Of a stretch of 60,000 bases of DNA, positions 31,801 to 60,000 are shown piece after piece. The notes under the pieces are model-generated. The model did no database searches and was not told where the DNA came from. It saw only the letters and a list, made by a program, of their open reading frames with translations. A program made the position numbers and the translations under genes. The stretch comes from Liolophura sinensis (Eukaryota > Mollusca > Polyplacophora > Chitonida > Chitonidae). How positions within the stretch are numbered: the first letter of the stretch is position 1; each line of letters starts with the position of its first letter. The stretch lies in assembly GCF_032854445.1 (NCBI RefSeq), contig NC_088300.1, forward strand, positions 8,248,001-8,308,000. The letters run 5' to 3'.

Positions 31801-34800
31801 TAATCACTGCCAATCAGCTCCCAAATACCTTCATTCAGGGATGGAAACCAGATTCTGACAAAATTGAAGAAGATGGTGGGTAATGCGGCCTCTATCAGAT
31901 AACAATGAAAAAAAGACATTTTAAGTCTTTTAAATCTCAGGTTTACTGTGTAATAACAGGAATTTAGTGCTGATGTCTGTGTTGTGATAAGTCACAAGAT
32001 GATCAAGGCATTTGTTCGAAGCATAGTTGAGAAAGGATCTGTAAATCATTCACAGCAAAATGTGTTACCATGACGACAACTTATGCTCAGTGAACAGTGA
32101 AATAACTATACAAAATAACTAAATAGCTATTCCATTGTGAAAGGTTTGTTTGGTACAAAAAGAATCCCAGTCTCTGATCTCTATTCCTGTTTACAGCTGG
32201 TCGTGAGATGGGTGTATCAGACTGGCTGGGGTCAGTGTTTGACCCAGAAAATGATGACCCTCAGCAGCGAGCTCTGGCCATGGGTGCTATGGTCGCTGAA
32301 GAAATGAGAGCAGCCGTGTACGCAGAAACGGGATTCAGGTGTTCCGCAGGCATCGGGCACAATAAGGTCAGATGTGTCTCGTATCAATAATTGGTTCAAT
32401 TGCAGTAGGCAAAAGGTATCAGTGTAGGGGAAAGATATCGATAAATGTTTTATTATTGACCTGATTTTATGCCATAAAAAGAACAGTGAAAGTGAATGAT
32501 CAGGATGTGAACTTTGTATGTCGGAGGGGTATTATTTAGTTAAGTAATGCATTTGAATTCACCTTCTGGCTTGTCATCAGGAAGTGATTCAAGGTGTAAA
32601 ATGGGTCAGCCCTCTTCAATAGTCACATAGAAGTACTGGGTACATGCAACTTACAAGATGTAAATTGATGTGAAAATAAATGAGAGGAAAACTAAATCAA
32701 AAAAGCAAATGTACATGTAGTGTCATGCACATGTTAAACATGGTGATGGCTTTCAGATGTTGGCCAAGCTGGTGTGTGGTTTTCATAAACCTAACAAACA
32801 AACCGTGATTCCTCAGAGCTCTGTTCCCGCCATGTTCAACTGTATGCCTCTGAGGAAGGTGTAAGTGTTTTGTCTGATCACATGTAGATATATAACATCT
32901 CAGGTCTGCTTTACCAGGTACACATAGCCTTAATTTACCTGTAACCACTCTGAGTTTTGCTGCTGCAGACATTGTCTTGTCATGGTACATGTAATTAATT
33001 TTGCAAATACTGCTGTAAGCAGTTATGTACTGTGACCTTGACCTCAGCATACACATGACATAAGACACACAATTATGAACTGCTATTTATACGGTGTTTT
33101 ATTTTGTCCAGAAATTTTTTGTGACATTAAAAGACAGTTTTAATGATATTATTGTAATATAAGCTATATGTTTTGTATTTGTAGTGTGTGACATATAGCC
33201 TGAATGAATTATTTGGAGAAAACATGCCAGAGCCAGGAAAGAGTGCACATGCATGCTTTTAGGAAATAAAGAAAAATATATTTTTTCAGTTTCATTGCAA
33301 AGATTTTGTCTTTAAAGCACTCAGTATATTTTTTCTCTTTTTTTTTTAAACAGACGTAATTTTGGTGGTAAAATGGGGGCTGCCATCATGGAGAAGTATG
33401 CCATAGAGAACATGGGAGAATTATGTGCTGTGGAGGAAGCAGACCTGAAGAAAAGCTTTGGAGATAAAACTGGGTATGTCAGAGTACAACAAAGAGAAAT
33501 TAGATGATCCACAGTTGATCCTTCTTTATACGAGCTGATCCATGATCCAGGTCCGTGATCTAAGGCTGGTTTTATCCTGCCAGTTCACATGGCCTATATA
33601 TGAATGTTAGAATATCGGATGTCTAAATTACAAAACCCTTTCTTGTATCACTTGAGATCATGAGTAGACTTCATGCTCTTTGCTGACCTGGCCTCATCCT
33701 GTGTATACCCTTATTTACCACTAGGAAATGGCTGTACCAGATTTGCCGTGGGATCGACCATGAGCCAGTCTCCCCAAGGCAGCTGCCTAAGTCCATCGGC
33801 TGCAGCAAGAACTTTATGGGCAAGGAATGTCTGGACACAAAGAAGAAGGTAGGACACAGAAAATAGATTGTTACTCTAAATTACACGTACATGTAGATGT
33901 AAGGCACAACAAAGAGACATAGGATTGAACATGGCTCAGTGAGGACTAAAAGGCTACATTATACATGTAAATTGTCAGTATTTGTATACATGTATTTCTG
34001 AAATTTTACTACTTTCATGATTCATGTATAACCGTTTTAAAACAGCTTCTGAATGCTTCTTGTGTTTGACTGGAATACAACATCCATTTTGTAGAAACTA
34101 GCATGTACCCAAAACAAAACACTCCCTCAGAATGTACATGTAGACTTCAACATGATATGGTCACCTAGAATGTAGCATGAGCTTGAATCACAAAACAAAA
34201 CACTCCCTCAGAATGTACATGTAGACTTCAACATGATACGGTCACCTAGAATGTAGCATGAGCTCGAATCACAAAACAAAACACTCACTCAGAATGTACA
34301 TGTAGACTTCAACATGATATGGTCACCTAGAATGTAGCATGAGCTCGAATCACAAAACAAAACACTCACTCAGAATGTACATGTAGACTTCAACATGATA
34401 TGGTCACCTAGAATGTAGCATGAGCTCGAATCACAAAACAAAACCCTCACTCAGAATGTACATGTAGACTTCAACATGATATGGTCACCTAGAATGTAGC
34501 ATAAGCTCGAATCACAAAACAAAACACTCACTCAGAATGTACATGTAGACTTCAACATGATATGGTCACCTAGAATGTAGCATGAGCTCGAATACAGCTC
34601 TCACTTAAAATATTCACGTAGCATTAATCCAAAATTAGAATATACAGCCTTTGCACAGAAAATAATCTTCAGTTTAGAAAATGGTATTCATTGAGATTTT
34701 TTTCCTCCGTCAGTTTGTCTTTATAATTTTGGTGCAAATTTGTTTTTAATTTGAATCAATTATATACCTGTGTGCTTTGTTATAGGTGCAGCACTGGTTA

Positions 34801-36563
34801 CAACAGTTAGGGAGTGAGGTAGTGGAGAGGTTAGAAAAGGACAGAATTGATGTAAGTACATTTGATACCCAGTGTAATGACATTTACAACATGTAGATGG
34901 ATTGGTTGTGTAGTTGTGTACAATGTTTGCATGCAGATTTGACTCCAAATCCAGTTTTCTGTTGTAGTTGTGCCTTGGAGAAACACAGGTTGTCACTGAT
35001 AGTCTTTAATGCATTTCATTGGCTTAAATGTACATGTGCATGTAAACTGGCTTTTTGACTTTTCATAAATTTCATACTTTCATACGGTTACTGTATATAA
35101 ACTACAGACTCATCTGGTTTCAATTTTACACAATGAACATAGTTGTTACTGGTAGCATTTTTTGAGTGTCTAATTTGGTAAAACTTTGGTACATAATATA
35201 CTTCTATTTAGGTTTTTTTCAGAAAATACTGCAAACTCAGTCTTTTATTTATTTATTTATTTCTTAAATTTAGAACAAGAGAGTTGCCAAAACAATGACT
35301 GTGTCCTTGTCCTACGTGTGCCGACCTCAGCCAGTTTTAGTCTCAAGGTCATTTGCTATTGTGCGTTACGATGCTGGTAAACTCATCTCTGATGCCTTCT
35401 CCTTACTTCTGCAGTTTAACACTGGCAATCCAGCCCAAGGAGCATGGTAATGACACTTGATATGCTTTGGTATAAAGCTTTTTTGAATACAGGCCTTTTG
35501 AATTACTTTAATTACACATACGTTAGAACTTAATTTAGTTTGCTACAAACTTTATTCATCAACATTCAGTAAATATTTTATAAGTGAAATTATTTATTTC
35601 AGGACACCCCCACTCATCCACTTGGGTGTATCCGCCAGCAAATTTCTGGAGGAAGGAACCAGTGTCACGCCTGGAATAGCAGGCTACCTGGCAAAGAAGG
35701 GAGACAACTCCTTGGTGGGTTCTTCCCAGTTGCCCAGTTCCCAGCTACATGTACCTAGTAGTTCGTCCAAACTAGGAAATGCAAAGAAAGTCAAGAGAGG
35801 AAGTATAGAAAACTTTCTGCAAATGAACTCTGAAAATTCCAGTGGCAAATTAAATGCATGTGACAAAGACTCACCTGACATTATAGATATCACTGAGGAA
35901 AAGAGGCCTCATGTTGATTCATCCAATTCCAGTAGTAGTTTGACCGGAAACAAAAGACTTGGATTTTTTGCCTCCGTCCAAGTCAGTGAAAACACGAATG
36001 CCTCCAAGGTATATCTAGGGGAATCAACAAAAAGTGAAGAGAAAACTTGCATGATGTCATCTAACGAGAATTCAAACTGCAGCCAAGTGGAATTCAAGAA
36101 TGGAAATGACGACTTTGAAATCATACGATCCGGAGAAAAACCAACAGTTTCTCTGGAGGAAAGAACTACCAAAATTACTTGTGGTGAAAATGCAACAGAT
36201 GATGAATGTGTAGAACTCAAACGGGCAATATCACTTCATAACGAAGACCAACAGAATTCAGCATTGCCTGAGAGTACACAGAAGGGTGTTGGTACACTGG
36301 ATACTGATACCTCTGATCTGACTAGATGTGACAAGTGTGCCACACTGATCCCAGCCTGGGAATTACCAGAACATCTGGATTTTCATTTTGCTTTGGAGCT
36401 TTCTGAGCAGGAAGCCTCACCTGCTGTAAGACTAGAGAACAGGTGTAAAAACTTGGCCAAGAAAAGAATGTCTGACACTCCCATTACCTCCAGTCATAGT
36501 GACAAGAAAGCCAAATATGCTAAAGGGGTTACCTCTCTTCATTCATTTTTTAAAAGCAAGTAA
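28810..36563 (+). CDS. POLH: POLH, DNA polymerase eta (complete)
   Basis: Y-family translesion polymerase that inserts AA opposite UV cyclobutane TT dimers in the nucleus. Exons: 28810-28934, 30215-30349, 31661-31875, 32197-32366, 32757-32860, 33354-33473, 33725-33848, 34786-34851, 35274-35446, 35603-36563; all phases fit, giving 730 aa (human 713). Key residues: the metal-binding VDMDCFYVQVEQ near residue 10, KWKGGAIIAVGYEAR across exons 1-2, SIDEAYIDLT with the catalytic Asp-Glu pair in exon 3, GFRCSAGIGHNK, and RQLPKSIGCSKNF of the little-finger region. The C-terminus has a UBZ3 zinc finger and a PIP box. Exon 5 uses the donor at 32861 (GTAAGT), not the one two bases earlier, because only that keeps KVRNFGGKMG in frame. 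Confidence 0.97.
28935..30214. other. POLH intron 1, nothing recognised
   Basis: About 1.3 kb of AT-rich intron between exon 1 and exon 2, without a repeat array or recognisable mobile element. Confidence 0.6.
30327..30665 (+). repeat. About 42-bp repeats of POLH exon 2 donor
   Basis: The end of exon 2 reads AGGGGTAAAGCTAACCTG, TCCAA then GTGAGTC at 30350. Seven further copies follow in the intron, at about 30371, 30405, 30447, 30488, 30530, 30571 and 30614, each with GGTAAAGCTAA...GTCCAAGTGAGTC in varying states. The first downstream copy has lost the donor (AAGAGAGTC); copies at 30447 and 30530 are almost perfect. This is the plus-strand counterpart of the LYST and EPRS donor arrays. Confidence 0.9.
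30773..31451. repeat. 97-bp homogeneous tandem array in POLH intron 2
   Basis: Seven units of exactly 97 bp (starts 30773, 30870, 30967, 31064, 31161, 31258, 31355) with only a few substitutions, so recent or homogenised. Each unit holds the perfect inverted repeat TCACAAA-TGT-TTTGTGA and the donor-like GTAAGTACC. It does not match any POLH exon edge, so it is not a junction array of the main type. Confidence 0.95.
34120..34603. repeat. 81-bp tandem array in POLH intron 7
   Basis: Six units of 81 bp (starts near 34120, 34201, 34282, 34363, 34444, 34525), over 95 percent alike, each with AGAATGTACATGTAGACTTC and GGTCACCTAGAATGTAGCAT. It sits in the intron between exons 33725-33848 and 34786-34851 without touching a junction. 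Confidence 0.95.
35603..36563 (+). CDS. POLH: POLH exon 10: regulatory tail with UBZ3 and PIP box
   Basis: This last coding exon (residues 411-730) starts with the end of the little finger/PAD (TPPLIHLGVSASKFLEEG) and continues into a Ser-rich disordered tail. The UBZ3 zinc finger, which binds monoubiquitin on PCNA, has Cys653, Cys656, His668 and His672 (CDKCATLIPAW then HLDFHFALEL). A Lys/Arg-rich probable NLS (KKRM...KKAK) follows. The extreme C-terminus VTSLHSFF-KSK is a PCNA-interacting (PIP) box in the same place as in human pol eta. GNKRLGFFAS near residue 526 is a second PIP-like motif. The stop TAA is at 36561-36563. Confidence 0.95.
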
Positions 36564-37718
36564 AAACCTGTTTAAGATGTATATAATGGAACATTTAAAA
36601 TTATTAAGAATTTGCATGTCAGATTGTTGTATTATTGCTCTCAAGGCCAGAACCAGGTTTGGGTGGAATTTTGGTACCTGGCTGTTTTCCTGATCTCACA
36701 TCAGCACTATTGCTGTGTAGACACTGTTAGTATTTCTTTTGTTTTATTTTCAGCTTGTTAGTATTTTTTTTGTAAAATAATTTGTTCATTAGGTGGGTCA
36801 GAAAAATGTTTGTGTGGTTTCCTGTTTTTTTTTTTTATTGATGGTTTGTACATGTATGTCTGACAAAAATTTAAAAAAAAATTGTTCACAAATTATCACT
36901 ACATCATACACCCATATTAACTCAGGGCACACTCTCTAAAGGTTATGTCATTTTTAACGCCAGTCTGATTCTGTGTTAGTTGTTTCCACTTATTATGACA
37001 GAGAGAAATTAAAAGATCTCTGGTCATAATTAACACTGTCCTGTCTGGTCAGCAGGTTTGGCCAGGTTTTATTTGTGTTAAACACGTCCAGTTTACCTTA
37101 AAACATCTAAGTATTTCTCAGTGTTACATAGATGTGCATAATTTATTACTCGTCTTAAATTGTATGTGGAGAAAATTGTAAATATATTTGCACTATACTC
37201 ATTTGCCCATGTACCATACAAATTTAACCTTGTACCATACGCATTTGCTCTTGTGCCATTCATATCTCTTTGGGTCATGAGTTTTCCCCCCTCTGTAATG
37301 CTGGCCGTGGTCGTATAAGTGTAATATTCTTGAGTATGGCGTAAAACACCAATCAAATAAATCAATTCTCTTTGAAATAAATAAGTCAACACTATGTCTC
37401 CCTTTTGACAATGATTTCACTTTTCTTCATTTCAGAACAGACATTTTATCCCAATCAATTACTACATGCAGCAGTAATACAATCAAATCCATGAGACAAT
37501 AGTTAAGCTGATTAGCAGTTCACAGTGTGATGATTTGATCTATAAATACTTCTTTCCATACATTTTAATTAAATTGCATTTCACATAGAAATCATATGAT
37601 TTTAAATATTCTTTATCATTAAAACTTTCCATATTTCTCCATTAACACACAAGTCAATGCCCTTGAAATGTGACAACTTTTCTTCTGTTTTTTCTTGTCG
37701 TTTTCGCCTTCACTGTGT
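36564..37718. other. POLH-EPRS convergent intergenic region
   Basis: Tail-to-tail spacer that must hold both 3'UTRs. No canonical AATAAA is placed convincingly for either gene. An ATTAAA is present on the plus strand near 37008 and on the minus strand near 37566; these are weak candidates. A 3' fragment of the SINE family lies at about 37283-37370. Homopolymer T and A runs are frequent near 36830-36885. Confidence 0.5.
37283..37370 (+). mobile_element. SINE 3' fragment
   Basis: TAATGCTGGCCGTGGTCGTA to GCGTAAAACACCAATCAAAT plus A/T-rich tail; 5' part absent. Lies in the POLH-EPRS spacer. Confidence 0.8.

Positions 37719-60000
<22,282 letters not shown>

Noticed and set aside
32859-32860. POLH exon 5 donor at GTGTAA (32859)
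   Set aside because: It gives a stop at the start of exon 6; the GTAAGT two bases later keeps the conserved frame.

Overview
This is a eukaryotic nuclear window from an animal, most likely a lophotrochozoan and probably a mollusc. Evidence: three conserved metazoan genes are split into many short exons with GT-AG introns; the introns are AT-rich, full of tacatgta-type words, and carry tRNA-derived SINE copies with a GATTGGTGTTTTA...CGCCGTA 3' end of a kind I associate with molluscs and their relatives. Species cannot be named from sequence alone. No operons, CRISPR arrays or prokaryotic signals are present.

Layout: (1) 1-27265, minus strand: the N-terminal two thirds of LYST (lysosomal trafficking regulator, BEACH family). 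I resolve 28 coding exons; the BEACH and WD40 part lies beyond the left edge. (2) 27266-28809: a head-to-head intergenic region that is a candidate shared promoter, with an E-box and a full CRE palindrome, and a complete SINE with target-site duplication. (3) 28810-36563, plus strand: complete POLH (DNA polymerase eta), 10 coding exons, about 730 aa, with catalytic carboxylates, a UBZ3 zinc finger and a C-terminal PIP box. (4) 37719-60000, minus strand: EPRS (bifunctional glutamyl-prolyl-tRNA synthetase), 29 exons, complete at the C-terminus and truncated at the right edge just before the class I HIGH motif. It has four WHEP domains, two of their exons almost identical. POLH and EPRS converge tail to tail. 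The three genes do not form a known pathway. Exon joins were checked by reading-frame phase; all agree except one LYST exon (11017-11160), which needs a one-base shift.

The most unusual property is in the non-coding DNA. At least nine minisatellite arrays begin exactly at an exon-intron junction, and each repeat unit carries a copy of the exon edge plus the splice site. Five arrays multiply a 5' splice site (LYST exon 26, POLH exon 2, EPRS at 40107, 55477 and 57427). Four multiply a 3' splice site (LYST exons 24, 25 and 7; EPRS at 53701). They occur in all three genes and both orientations, so they track transcription direction and splice signals rather than a strand. This junction-seeded satellite pattern is the candidate undescribed system here. 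Other non-genic content: two long foldback elements, a MITE-like family with 24-bp terminal inverted repeats, a decayed LINE with a (TGAAA)n tail, and two homogeneous intronic arrays in POLH.
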